Shown here one piece after another: positions 18,156-25,619 of a stretch of DNA of 64,000 bases (position 1 is its first letter; each line of letters begins with the position of its first letter). The stretch comes from a bacterium (GTDB taxonomy: Bacteria > Vulcanimicrobiota > JABDET01), in assembly GCA_021800275.1 (NCBI GenBank), contig JAJYZB010000002.1, forward strand, positions 226,047-290,046, given 5' to 3'. Both the position numbers and the translations under genes were made by a program. The notes under the pieces were generated by a model that saw nothing but the letters and a program-made list of their open reading frames with translations, did no database searches and was not told the DNA's origin.

Positions 18156-18371
18156 CTAATCAGGAGAACGGAGGGCTGCTTTAAATCCTGAGATCAATCG
18201 GTCTTTCATCTTTTGTTTTGTATCCTCACTTAAGGTTTGATAAAGGAAATAAAGCCCAAGAGATCCAACCGCTCCAATTGTGGCAATTCCAAAAACTTTT
18301 TCCATGCTGTAGGGATCATCTGAAATTTCAATTTGATTGTCCTGATTTTGATCAACTTCCTGCTGACTCAT
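18156..18371 (-). CDS. Small single-pass membrane protein of unknown function
   Basis: 71 residues with an acidic, Gln/Asp-rich N-terminus (about 1-22), one hydrophobic helix (VFGIATIGAVGSLGLYFLYQ, about 27-46) and a basic C-terminus (KQKMKDRLISGFKAALRS). I place the start at the ATG at 18371 because GGAGGT lies 4-5 nt before it. It follows rplU by 21 nt on the same strand, in the slot where rpmA (L27) is usually found, but it has no resemblance to L27. No family is recognised. Confidence 0.65.
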   Translation of the reverse strand: MSQQEVDQNQDNQIEISDDPYSMEKVFGIATIGAVGSLGLYFLYQTLSEDTKQKMKDRLISGFKAALRSPD

Positions 18372-18392
18372 CAAAACCTCCTATTTCAGCCT

Positions 18393-18710
18393 TTATGACA
18401 CAATCTTTTCGATTTTTACTCGTGTCAAGGGCTGATGATGTCCATTGGTTTTTCTTTCCCTTTTTTTAGGTTTATACTTAAAGACTCGAAGTTTTGGACC
18501 ATGCTCTTGTCCCACGAGAACGGCTTCAACCTTTCCACCCTGGACATATGGCTTCCCAATTCTTGGAGTTTCGTTTTCTGAATGGATGAGAAGAATTTTT
18601 TCCCAGATGATTTTATCTCCTGGATTTCCCTCAATATAATCCACTAAAACTTCTTTCCCCAATTCTGCGCGAATTTGATTTCCACGGTTGTCATCAACAA
18701 CAGCATACAT
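18393..18710 (-). CDS. rplU: 50S ribosomal protein L21
   Basis: Large-subunit protein that binds 23S rRNA. The 105-residue product starts MYAVVDDNRGNQIRAELGKE and contains DKIIWEKILLI, GKPYVQGGKVEAVLVGQEHGPKLRVFKYKPKK and the Arg/Lys-rich C-terminus, all L21 hallmarks. I set the start at 18710: a strong AAGGAGGA lies 10 nt upstream and L21 homologues start at this residue. The frame stays open up to 18851, but the extra 47 residues are not L21-like. The usual partner rpmA is absent from the window. Confidence 0.93.
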   Translation of the reverse strand: MYAVVDDNRGNQIRAELGKEVLVDYIEGNPGDKIIWEKILLIHSENETPRIGKPYVQGGKVEAVLVGQEHGPKLRVFKYKPKKRERKTNGHHQPLTRVKIEKIVS

Positions 18711-19024
18711 ATAAAAGAGTTCCTCCTTATTCCTTATCTGTTGGGTATTCGATTGAAAGGTTGATCTTTCCTTTACCTGAGCAAGACCTTCTTCGCTTGG
18801 TGAACGAATCCTTCCCTCTTTTATAAATTTTGTTGAGTCCATTCTCGTCAAACTCTATTCCTGATACAGCGTCTCCCTCCGCTGCTGCGATTCATGTATA
18901 CATCTGCAACCCTCTATGGAAGCGTCTTTGAGGACACCGTGGGCGGCACAGTGCCATACGCATCTCTGGAGTTCTCGCTTTCAACAAAAAAGGCGAAAAT
19001 TTACTTCCTGTTTACATCCTGCCA
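18711..19024. other. Intergenic leader region between rplU and the divergent orphan gene
   Basis: About 300 bp without a convincing gene. The rplU side would form a 5' leader, and the open frame up to 18851 may be fortuitous. The region contains several short G+C-rich words (GGGCGGCACAGTGCC) that could fold; a ribosomal-protein autoregulatory leader is possible but not demonstrated. The promoter of the rightward gene begins at 19025. Confidence 0.4.
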
Positions 19025-19054
19025 TTGAGTTTCAAATCCCTGAAAATGTATAAT
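19025..19054 (+). promoter_or_regulatory. Sigma-70-type promoter of the 19088 gene
   Basis: TTGAGT, an 18-nt spacer, then a perfect TATAAT at 19049-19054. It lies 33 nt upstream of the ATG at 19088, with AAGGGGGG as ribosome binding site. Confidence 0.65.
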
Positions 19055-19087
19055 GAAGACAGGAAATTTAAGGGGGGCTCTTAACCG

Positions 19088-19825
19088 ATGTCAATTCAAA
19101 ACGCCAATATATCAGCAGGATCTCAGCTTCCACCAAATGGGGTTTGGAATAAAGGAACAGCCCCTGCTGCCAGATTTCAGGACGTCAATCAAGAGATCAG
19201 CCAGGTGCAGCAAGATCTATTTCAAATGCTTAATTCTAAAGGAGCAGGGGCTGCCAGCCAGGCTGTTATCCAAAAAGCGCAGAGTGAAATCGAAACTCTC
19301 AACCAGGATATTCAAACCAGTATGCCTCAGTATCCTGACCCAACCAAAGACGGTAACACTCTGGAAGCTCATGCAGAATCCACTGGTTTTTATCCGGCTG
19401 AGTGGGACGTGACTTACCGCGCTGGCACACCCAATGGAGCGGACCTGGTGGACTATGAATGGTTTGGAGGGGGAACCCCTACAGTTACGGATAATATTGG
19501 AAGCGCCCTTCAATCTGTAGGAAATCGGTTCCAAAAAATTGAGCGATTTGTGACAAAAGCTCTTCAAGACCCCCTCCCTTTTCAACAGCAGACCCAATCG
19601 GTTTGGATTTTTTGGAAAGAACCTAAAAGTAAAGCCTTAACCCAACTCTTTTCAAAGCAGTCCGCGCCCATTTCCAATATTGAGGCATTAGCTCAGCAGG
19701 TCAACCAGAATGGACTTGCTGAAACAGGATATGTGCAGCATGCAGCAGGAATCGGACGTGGCCAAGTAACCCTTATTCGATGGCGCTATACTAAAGGAGC
19801 AGATGGAGCCTGGCACAGGCAGTAA
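19088..19825 (+). CDS. Orphan protein of unknown function
   Basis: 245 residues with no recognised domain and no signal peptide or membrane helix. Residues 1-30 are Ser/Asn/Gln/Pro-rich and probably disordered. Residues 33-85 look helical and Gln-rich (NQEISQVQQDLFQMLN). The rest is a compact-looking region with many Trp and Tyr (PAEWDVTYRAG, YEWFGGG, SVWIFWKEPKSKAL, LIRWRYTKGADGAWHRQ). A good promoter and ribosome binding site show it is expressed as a single gene. The disordered S/N/Q-rich N-terminus resembles that of proteins exported by flagellar or type III systems, but this is speculation. Confidence 0.75.
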   Translation: MSIQNANISAGSQLPPNGVWNKGTAPAARFQDVNQEISQVQQDLFQMLNSKGAGAASQAVIQKAQSEIETLNQDIQTSMPQYPDPTKDGNTLEAHAESTGFYPAEWDVTYRAGTPNGADLVDYEWFGGGTPTVTDNIGSALQSVGNRFQKIERFVTKALQDPLPFQQQTQSVWIFWKEPKSKALTQLFSKQSAPISNIEALAQQVNQNGLAETGYVQHAAGIGRGQVTLIRWRYTKGADGAWHRQ

Positions 19826-19835
19826 CATCGACTCC

Positions 19836-19863
19836 CACCCACAGATGCAGCCATCTGTGGGTG
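19836..19863. terminator. Strong 12-bp hairpin between convergent genes
   Basis: Perfect inverted repeat CACCCACAGATG / CATCTGTGGGTG around a 4-nt CAGC loop, 10 nt after the stop of the 19088 gene and 54 nt before the end of arsC. No T-run follows on either strand, so any terminator role would be non-canonical. Confidence 0.5.
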
Positions 19864-19917
19864 ACCATCAGATCATCCTGAAAGAACTTCTGCTGCGGAT
19901 CGGATGCCCGCAGATTC

Positions 19918-20310
19918 TCATGTATTAAGGAAAACTAAAAGTTCCTTTACCTTTTCTTGAATCGTATCTCGAACCTCTCGCACATCTTCAAGGGAAAGGT
20001 TCTTCGGATCAGGGATATTCCATTCTATTCTGGTTTTTGTCCGCACAAAAGGACAGGTGTCCCCACACCCCATAGTAACGACACAATCATATTCGACGTC
20101 AGGGATTTCTTGAAGAGATTTTGGATGGTGGGTGGAAAGATCATACCCGATCTCATGCATCACTTGAACTGCTTTGAGATTAAGATTTGCAGCAGGCAGA
20201 GAACCTGCGCTGAAAGTTTCGACTTTATTTCCCCAGTGAATGCGCGCAAATCCTTCTGCCATCTGACTCCTGCCTGCATTCTCAATGCACACAAATAAAA
20301 TTTTTTTCAT
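19918..20310 (-). CDS. arsC: Arsenate reductase, thioredoxin-coupled (low-molecular-weight phosphatase fold)
   Basis: Reduces arsenate to arsenite using a cysteine relay. The 130-residue protein has the P-loop CIENAGRS (CX5R plus S) at residues 8-15 and the second/third Cys pair in VVTMGCGDTCPF, the signature of the Trx-linked ArsC family, together with the DP motif (NIPDPKNLSLEDVRE). It lies downstream of arsR on the same strand with a 22-nt gap. The nearby arsenite exporter is truncated, so the product arsenite would have to leave by another route. Confidence 0.93.
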   Translation of the reverse strand: MKKILFVCIENAGRSQMAEGFARIHWGNKVETFSAGSLPAANLNLKAVQVMHEIGYDLSTHHPKSLQEIPDVEYDCVVTMGCGDTCPFVRTKTRIEWNIPDPKNLSLEDVREVRDTIQEKVKELLVFLNT

Positions 20311-20332
20311 ACGAATCCTATCCTTTTCTCTT

Positions 20333-20677
20333 TCATCTGCAGATTAAATTTCGATCCGTGGATTTAAGTTTTTTTCTGTCTTCAAGAACAACTATTTCTT
20401 TTTCAAGCCACTTTGACAAAAATTTCAGCAGATCAGAGGCTTCTGAATTTTTTAAATCATTATTTAAATAGCAGTTGATCCATTTCCCATCCCTTTTATA
20501 ATGAATGAGTTCTGCCTCTTCAAGAATCTTTAAATGTCGAGAAGCTGTGGATTGACCAATTCCGAGAATTTCTTGAATTTCGCAGACACACAGCCCCTTT
20601 TTGTGCTGGAGCATTTTCAAGATGCGGATTCGATTCTCATCCGCCGCTGCCTTTAAAATTTTAACAGATTTTATCAT
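20333..20677 (-). CDS. arsR: ArsR/SmtB-family transcriptional repressor
   Basis: Metalloid-sensing repressor that leaves DNA on binding As(III). The 114-residue winged-helix protein has the helix-3 metal motif LCVCEIQEIL (CVC) and the recognition helix QSTASRHLKILEEAELI. A third Cys is close to the C-terminus. It sits between the acr3 remnant and arsC, which is the expected arsenic-operon order. Confidence 0.92.
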   Translation of the reverse strand: MIKSVKILKAAADENRIRILKMLQHKKGLCVCEIQEILGIGQSTASRHLKILEEAELIHYKRDGKWINCYLNNDLKNSEASDLLKFLSKWLEKEIVVLEDRKKLKSTDRNLICR

Positions 20678-20703
20678 TTTGGGCTTTCATGATTTTAGTT
20701 TTC

Positions 20704-21016
20704 CTAAGCGGTTTTTACTCCTTTAGAGATATCGAATTCGAACCAGGATTTTGTAAGATTGCAGACCCGGCAGACTGAGAGCATGACAGGAACCTCCACT
20801 AAGACTCCAACTACAGTCGCAAGAGCAGCGCCTGAACTGGGTCCATATAAGGCAATCGCTGTGGCGACAGCTAGCTCAAAAAAATTACTTGCCCCAATCA
20901 AAGCCCCTGGAGAGGCAATATTGTGTTGAACTTTAAAAAAGTGCATCAGCCAGTAAGTTAGGAAAGAATTAAAGTAAACTTGAATAAGGAGTGGAATGGC
21001 AATCAGGACAATTTGT
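20704..21016 (-). pseudogene. Acr3 arsenite efflux pump, C-terminal remnant
   Basis: Only the last ~100 residues of a ~350-residue bile acid:sodium symporter-family pump remain. The homologous frame begins after a stop at about 21013 with [20 protein letters not shown], runs through [17 protein letters not shown] and [20 protein letters not shown], and ends in CNLTKSWF. The first seven or so membrane helices, including the catalytic Cys of Acr3, are missing and are not found in the adjoining 90 bp. The ATG at 20946 would give an 80-residue stub. This looks like a 5' deletion at a rearrangement point. Confidence 0.82.
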
Positions 21017-21108
21017 CAAGTGCAGCTTTAAAATTTGTAGGTGAACCTTTATGAAAGCTTTGGCACCATTGAAAAGGATTTATCGTCTCGATTCAAAATT
21101 GCTTTAGT

Positions 21109-21750
21109 ATGTCTGCTATTCCACTTACTCTGCTGGGGAAAACCGGTGAAACTGTAACTCGATTAGGCCTTGGTGGAGAAGGGGTTCTTCGAACTTATGG
21201 AAGGGAAGATGATGCTGTCCCCCTTATTCAACGCGCAGTCGATCTCGGCATAACTTATTTTGACTGCGCCCGCGCCTATTCTGGATCAGAAGAATATTAC
21301 GGCATGGCTCTTGGAAACCGTCGAAAACAAATTTTCCTCTGTTCAAAAACCCATGATCGGACGAAAAAAGGTTCACTCAGATTCCTGGAAACAAGTTTGA
21401 AAAACATGAAAACTGACTACCTGGATCTCTGGCAGTTTCATGATATAAGAACTGAAAGCGATTTAGATCAAGCCTCTTCACCAGGAGGCTGTCTGCAAGC
21501 CTTTGATGAAGCCCAAAAAGCGGGATCTGTTAGATTCATTGGGATTACAGGGCACTTTGATCCCACCATCCTTGTAAAAGGCATACAGCTTTATCCTTTT
21601 GACACTATTTTAATGCCAGTAAACCCCTGTGAACCTCATTATTTAAGTTTCCTGGAGATCGCAGCAACTGAAGCCCGAAAGAAAAATTTGATCAATGGAA
21701 CTTTTTCAACAGGATTTGGAAATTCCTTTTTTAATGTACTCTTTAATTAG
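21109..21750 (+). pseudogene. Aldo/keto reductase, truncated at the 3' end
   Basis: NADPH-dependent oxidoreductase of the (beta/alpha)8 barrel type. The first ~195 residues are regular: LGKTGETVTRLGLGGEG, FDCARAYSGSEEYYGMAL with catalytic Asp and Tyr, CSKTHDR with Lys, LDLWQFHD with His. After AATEARKKNL (about 21690) similarity stops and an unrelated 19-residue tail follows (INGTFSTGFGNSFFNVLFN). About a third of the barrel, including the cofactor-binding end, is lost. The tail overlaps the antiparallel antitoxin gene, so the breakpoint lies close to 21690. Confidence 0.8.
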
Positions 21751-21972
21751 AGATTGATAGGGAATATTGATCTCGTTCGCCTTCTCTTTAACTCGATTAA
21801 GGAGATATTCCGGAATACGAATTGAAATAGAACGGCTGGTTGGTTTTAAATTCGGAAAACTGACTCTTTCAAGATCTTCAGATTCATAATATTGAGAAAG
21901 ATCAATTTTATTCCAGAACGTTCTTTCTTCATTTTCATTTTTGAATTTTGGGAGTTTAAGATGTTTTTTCAT
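21706..21972 (-). CDS. CopG-type (ribbon-helix-helix) antitoxin-like protein
   Basis: 88 residues. It starts KLPKFKNENEERTFWNKIDLSQYY and continues RVSFPNLKPTSRSISIRIPEYLLNRVKEKANEINIPYQSLIKEYI. This is the layout of the CopG antitoxin family: an N-terminal toxin-contacting segment and a C-terminal RHH DNA-binding domain. No toxin gene is intact next to it. Only a short toxin-like remnant lies upstream (22044-22150). Its end overlaps the truncated aldo/keto reductase frame on the other strand. Confidence 0.8.
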   Translation of the reverse strand: MKKHLKLPKFKNENEERTFWNKIDLSQYYESEDLERVSFPNLKPTSRSISIRIPEYLLNRVKEKANEINIPYQSLIKEYIKKGISKSC

Positions 21973-22180
21973 ATAAGTAAACCTGCATTCAAATTCTGCA
22001 GCTCTCGGATTTAGGATTATGTATTTACTAAATTATACACATTTTAAAAAAAACCTGTTAAGGATTGCTCCCATAGGGCTTTTAGTCTTAAAATCCGTCC
22101 CTGGGTATGATCATTTGAAAACAACAGAAAATACAAATCCAGGTAATCTTGGCAGGAAGCGGAATAATGAAATGTTATCC
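21973..22180 (-). pseudogene. Gap with a possible nucleotidyltransferase-toxin remnant
   Basis: A 310-bp stretch lies between the antitoxin and the Uma2 gene. On the minus strand at about 22044-22150 an open frame reads DYLDLYFLLFSNDH and then stops. The D-Y-L-D-L-Y-F-L-L string resembles the C-terminal helix of AbiEii-type nucleotidyltransferases. The rest shows nothing recognisable. This is a weak, eye-only resemblance. Confidence 0.2.
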
Positions 22181-22209
22181 TTGTGTTTACCCTTATTTTA
22201 TGATATAAT
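22181..22209 (+). promoter_or_regulatory. Sigma-70-type promoter of the Uma2 gene
   Basis: TTGTGT, a 17-nt spacer, TATAAT at 22204-22209. A second TTGACA-rich element (22231-22285) follows and is duplicated at 25701. Confidence 0.6.
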
Positions 22210-22230
22210 TCTCTTTGAAAGCAGCTTAAA

Positions 22231-22285
22231 TTTTGACAGTTTTTTGACAGGGGTATGTTAAGCTGAAAAGGAGATGAAATTTGAT
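22231..22285 (+). repeat. Leader repeat, copy 1 (before the Uma2 gene)
   Basis: Begins TTTTGACAGTTTTTTGACAG, passes TATGTTAAGCTG and ends AAAGGAGATGAAATTTGAT. It matches 25701-25755 with three differences in the first 50 positions. It contains the Uma2 ribosome binding site AAGGAG. Confidence 0.85.
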
Positions 22286-22838
22286 GGCGATCCTGCATGA
22301 AAAACGAAAATACACGTATGAGGACTACTGCAAACTCCCTTCTGATATTCGGGCAGAAGTTCTGGAGGGGGAACTTCTGATGTGCGCCTCTCCCAATACC
22401 AGACACCAAAGAATATCACGAGAGATTGAATTCACGCTCTCCCAGTGGGTAAAAGAAAAAGGGTTAGGGGAAGTTTTAGATGCCCCGATGGATGTGGTCT
22501 TATCCCCCTATACTGTCCTTCAGCCCGATATTTTGTATATATCTAAAGAAAGAGTTTCGATTATTACAGAACCCAATATCCAAGGGGCTCCTGATTTAGT
22601 GGTTGAGATTCTTTCTCCTGGAGATGAGAAAAGAGATACAGTTAAGAAAAAAGCGATTTACGAAAAGTTCGGAGTGAAAGAGTACTGGATCGTAGATCCA
22701 ACTCAAGAAAGCATCACGCTTTTCTCTTTGGGTGAGAAAGGTTATAAGGAGAAAGGGGTTTATGAGAAAGGTCAGGTTTTAGAATCTGTCATTCTTCCTG
22801 GGTTTACTTTAAAATTAGACGAAGTGTTTAAGGTTTAG
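22284..22838 (+). CDS. Uma2-family (DUF820) PD-(D/E)XK nuclease-like protein
   Basis: The 184-residue protein has the full Uma2 domain: YTYEDYCKLPSDIRAEVLEGEL, an AL-P-D-rich centre with VLQPDILYISKER and PDLVVEILSPGDEKRDTVKKKAIYEKFGVKEYWIVDP, in which D...E-x-K-like positions give the restriction-nuclease-type core. The true function of Uma2 proteins is unknown, and they usually occur as many genomic copies. I prefer the ATG at 22284 over the adjacent TTG; AAGGAG lies 11 nt upstream. The leader is duplicated 3.5 kb away without a gene. Confidence 0.88.
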   Translation: MAILHEKRKYTYEDYCKLPSDIRAEVLEGELLMCASPNTRHQRISREIEFTLSQWVKEKGLGEVLDAPMDVVLSPYTVLQPDILYISKERVSIITEPNIQGAPDLVVEILSPGDEKRDTVKKKAIYEKFGVKEYWIVDPTQESITLFSLGEKGYKEKGVYEKGQVLESVILPGFTLKLDEVFKV

Positions 22839-22852
22839 TCAGTATAGATTCT

Positions 22853-23323
22853 TCATCCCTTCTCCCGATACTTTTCCAGAACCTGGCTGATCCCCTGGAC
22901 CCTGACCCAGATCGGAAAGATAAAAAAAATCAGACCCAGAACCACAAGACTTTCTCCTGCAAGAGGCAGAAAACGAAAAACAGATGAAATAAGAGAAGCT
23001 GAATGTCCGTGAAAAACCATCTGCGCCAGAGGAGCCCCTGTCAAAAACAAGATCAATCCTGCATTGAAAAAGTAAAAACTCAGCCAGGCTGAAAGCTCAT
23101 ATTTTCTTTTTTTGTCAGCCCTCGGAAAGATCCAGAATCCGATTCCGAAGACAAACTGAAACACCCAGCCAATAAGGAGCAGCTCCATATGATCCTCGAG
23201 CAGGATCCCCTGGAATGGGATATATCCAATTCCTTTCCCCAAGAGCATAAAAGCTCCAAGAGTTGTTCCAGCTAAAAAATATAAAAGTGAAGTTTTTAAA
23301 AACCAGCAGCTTAATTTAGGCAT
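22853..23323 (-). CDS. Four-helix membrane protein, paralogue 2 of the hemerythrin operon
   Basis: 156 residues with four hydrophobic segments. It carries the pattern DHMELLLIGWVFQFVFGIGFWIFPRADKK, in which a His near the start of helix 2 is followed by G-W-x2-Q-x4-G-x3-W-x-F-P-R. The same pattern occurs in its upstream neighbour, so the two are paralogues. The layout recalls helices of haem-copper oxidase subunit I or NnrS-type proteins, so haem or NO-related membrane chemistry is possible. It starts 1 nt after its neighbour and is the last gene of the operon. Confidence 0.7.
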   Translation of the reverse strand: MPKLSCWFLKTSLLYFLAGTTLGAFMLLGKGIGYIPFQGILLEDHMELLLIGWVFQFVFGIGFWIFPRADKKRKYELSAWLSFYFFNAGLILFLTGAPLAQMVFHGHSASLISSVFRFLPLAGESLVVLGLIFFIFPIWVRVQGISQVLEKYREKG

Positions 23324-23324
23324 T

Positions 23325-23762
23325 TTATCTTTCTCTAATCCTCCCCCAGATCAAAAATACAAAAAGAATGGATCCTAACCAGAGAAATAAAGCGGAAAAA
23401 ATCAGAAATAGATCCCAGACAGGGGCAGGATTTAAAGCCTGAAGAGGTTCTCCAAAAGCCCTTAAGCACAATCCCAAATTTAAAAAAATAAAAATAAACC
23501 AGCCTAAAATTTCAATCCCATTCAAGGCAGAAGAACGGTGAGATGAATCCTTTGCTTGAACTGAAGGACGGGGAAAAAGCCACCAAGATACTCCGATAAT
23601 GGTCTGGGTGAGCCATCCAATGGTGAGAAAATGAATGTAAACCAGAGTAAAATCAGGAGCCAGATAAGAGTAATGAGGAAGAGAAAAAAAGAGATTCATT
23701 CCCAGTCCAAGGGCCAGATAAATCACTCCACTTTTAATGAACCATCGGGTTAAAGTTGGCAT
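23325..23762 (-). CDS. Four-helix membrane protein, paralogue 1 of the hemerythrin operon
   Basis: 145 residues, four hydrophobic segments, N-terminus PTLTRWFIKSGVIYLALGLG, then VYIHFLTIGWLTQTIIGVSWWLFPRPS. It shares the H-x5-GW-x2-Q-x4-G-x3-W-x-FPR signature and overall layout with the following gene, so a tandem duplication is likely. It resembles small haem-copper-oxidase-subunit-I-like proteins seen near NO-handling genes. It lies 30 nt after the NnrS-like gene on the same strand. No enzymatic function can be assigned from sequence alone. Confidence 0.7.
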   Translation of the reverse strand: MPTLTRWFIKSGVIYLALGLGMNLFFSLPHYSYLAPDFTLVYIHFLTIGWLTQTIIGVSWWLFPRPSVQAKDSSHRSSALNGIEILGWFIFIFLNLGLCLRAFGEPLQALNPAPVWDLFLIFSALFLWLGSILFVFLIWGRIRER

Positions 23763-23792
23763 CTCTGATCATCCTTAATTTTATCCTCGATA

Positions 23793-24872
23793 TTAAACTG
23801 CTTTTAATTTTGATCCAATTCCTGTTAAAATTGAAAAAACCATCTGGGCTAAAAATAAAAGGATGGCTGCAGCATTTCCAACCCCTCCCCACTGCTGGAT
23901 CAGGCTCTGTCCTGTCAAATCCCCGATAACGCGAACAGCGAGTGAAGCTGCGAGCAAGATTAAATAAATATAATACTGATTTTGAAACTGAATGGGCAGC
24001 TCTAAAATCGCAGGGAAAATGATGCAGGCATGACCGAATATCATAGAAAAAACAAAACCTAAAAAAAGCGTATGTAGAGCAGCATCATAATGGAAGCCTG
24101 ACAAGTGCGAAGAAAAAATCAAAAAACATAATCCTGAAATCCCAAGCCAGACATACCCAGATAAAAGAGAAACTGCTGCAAAACGGGGGAGTCCAGGTTT
24201 TCGAATTGTTTTACGCGCAATATCAAATTGAAAAAGCCAGAATGAAAATAAAATCATGCCAACTCCTGCCAGAGCATTTCCAAGAGGATAAGCGTATTCG
24301 CTGAAAACAGCCCCTCCGAGAAATAAAAGGGATGCAGCCATAAAAATCATGACTGCTGCTTTAGGAAGTTTCTGTAGCTGGCTGAGTTCCAGTCTTTCAC
24401 CTGCAATGATAAAAATCAAGAATCCTGCCCAAAAAAGCAGAACCTGTGGGACAGTTTGTCCGAAAAACCAGAATAGATTTCCTGTGAACCAGGACAAAGC
24501 CCCTGTCCCCATCACAAAAGCTGAAAAGGAGGGCTGAATTCGGATAAGAAAAAGATTGATGATAAAAAAGACTAAACTCCCTATTAAAATAGAGATAACT
24601 CCTGTGGGATAACTTACCCCTGACAAAAGAACAATCCCTCCGACCCCGGTTAAAATCGGTGAAAGAAATCCCCAGGGTCTGCGAAGGGCAACCGCTCTTT
24701 CAAGCCCAAGAACAGTACCCAAAAATCCTGAAATCATTAAAGGACCGTGAACCAGGGACAGGTTCGGATTCCAGGGGGGGAATGGGATAGGAATAGAAAG
24801 CCTCAAAAACCCCGCCCAAATCCCCCCCAGCAAACTTAAAATTCCTAGTCCCAGGAGTGGGAACTTTTTCAT
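23793..24872 (-). CDS. NnrS-like polytopic membrane protein
   Basis: 359 residues with about 11-12 hydrophobic segments and few polar loops. Histidines lie in HGPLMISGFLGTVLGLERA near the N-terminus and in HTLFLGFVFSMIFGHACIIFP in the third quarter. This arrangement is like NnrS haem-copper proteins, which relieve nitrosative stress in other bacteria, but the similarity is by layout, not by a firm motif. Its start overlaps the hemerythrin gene's stop by 4 nt (ATGA), so the two are translationally coupled. A G7 tract occurs at about 24774-24780. Confidence 0.65.
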   Translation of the reverse strand: MKKFPLLGLGILSLLGGIWAGFLRLSIPIPFPPWNPNLSLVHGPLMISGFLGTVLGLERAVALRRPWGFLSPILTGVGGIVLLSGVSYPTGVISILIGSLVFFIINLFLIRIQPSFSAFVMGTGALSWFTGNLFWFFGQTVPQVLLFWAGFLIFIIAGERLELSQLQKLPKAAVMIFMAASLLFLGGAVFSEYAYPLGNALAGVGMILFSFWLFQFDIARKTIRKPGLPRFAAVSLLSGYVWLGISGLCFLIFSSHLSGFHYDAALHTLFLGFVFSMIFGHACIIFPAILELPIQFQNQYYIYLILLAASLAVRVIGDLTGQSLIQQWGGVGNAAAILLFLAQMVFSILTGIGSKLKAV

Positions 24873-25558
24873 TTTCTGCTGATTTTAACCCTCCAATCTT
24901 CAGGTCCTTTTTCTAGATACTCCCACTCAAACATTCCTTCCCGTTCATGCAGAAATGAGTAGTAAAGTGGTTTTGGATCATGATCGTTCACAAGAATAAA
25001 AGCTCTACCTTCAGGTGTTTCATCAAAAGTTTTAAAAATCAGTGGATGCCTTTGAGGCGGCGGCATATTTCGAACATCCAGAATCTGTTCCTGACATTTC
25101 GGATCTGAGCAGCCTTTAGAAACCTCAAAACTTTTATGCATCTGATGCAGCAGACCTTCCTGTTCTTTTTCTGAAAGATAGCTGCGGAGCAGAGGGAAAT
25201 AAACTTCTTCCTCTTTTTGGGTGTGAAGATTCAAAATCAAAAGAAGGTCCTGAGCTTTCTTCAGAACCTCATCCTTACTGGATCCAGATTCAGTGATTCC
25301 AGAAATAATCTGCTTCACAAACTGATGTTCTAAAGTCATAGTGGCTGTTGGCTTCCCATATTTAGTTATCAGCCGATCCACTTCAGGATAAACAGATTTT
25401 TCCTCTGCTTCAATATGGGGAATCAGCTCTTTTTTAAAAAAATCAACCAAACCTTCTGGAGACTTCCCTCCCCTTTCTTCCAACTCTTTTGTTAAACATT
25501 CTACTCTTGCAAGCAGTTCTTTATGATGCTCCTGCAATGTATTCATTAATTTTCCCAT
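24869..25558 (-). CDS. Hemerythrin-like domain fused to DUF2249
   Basis: 229 residues in two parts. Residues 1-~140 form a hemerythrin four-helix bundle with di-iron ligands in EHHKELLARVE, PHIEAEEKSVYPEVD, LEHQFVKQII and NLHTQKEEEVYFPLL. Residues ~155-229 form a DUF2249 domain (LDVRNMPPPQRHPLIFKTFDE, then a DHDPKPLYYSF motif). Such proteins bind O2 or NO and often sit in nitrosative-stress or denitrification clusters. A perfect FNR/DNR-type palindrome lies 62 bp upstream of the start, and a Crp/Fnr regulator gene is adjacent. It leads the four-gene minus-strand operon. Confidence 0.88.
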   Translation of the reverse strand: MGKLMNTLQEHHKELLARVECLTKELEERGGKSPEGLVDFFKKELIPHIEAEEKSVYPEVDRLITKYGKPTATMTLEHQFVKQIISGITESGSSKDEVLKKAQDLLLILNLHTQKEEEVYFPLLRSYLSEKEQEGLLHQMHKSFEVSKGCSDPKCQEQILDVRNMPPPQRHPLIFKTFDETPEGRAFILVNDHDPKPLYYSFLHEREGMFEWEYLEKGPEDWRVKISRK

Positions 25559-25619
25559 GATTATTCCTCCTTTTCATTCTGGTACAGAAATAGCATACTC
25601 CCCTTAAGAGGAATTGTCT

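Noticed and set aside
18711..18851. N-terminal extension of L21
   Set aside because: L21 starts at 18710 behind a strong AAGGAGGA, and the upstream codons are not L21-like.
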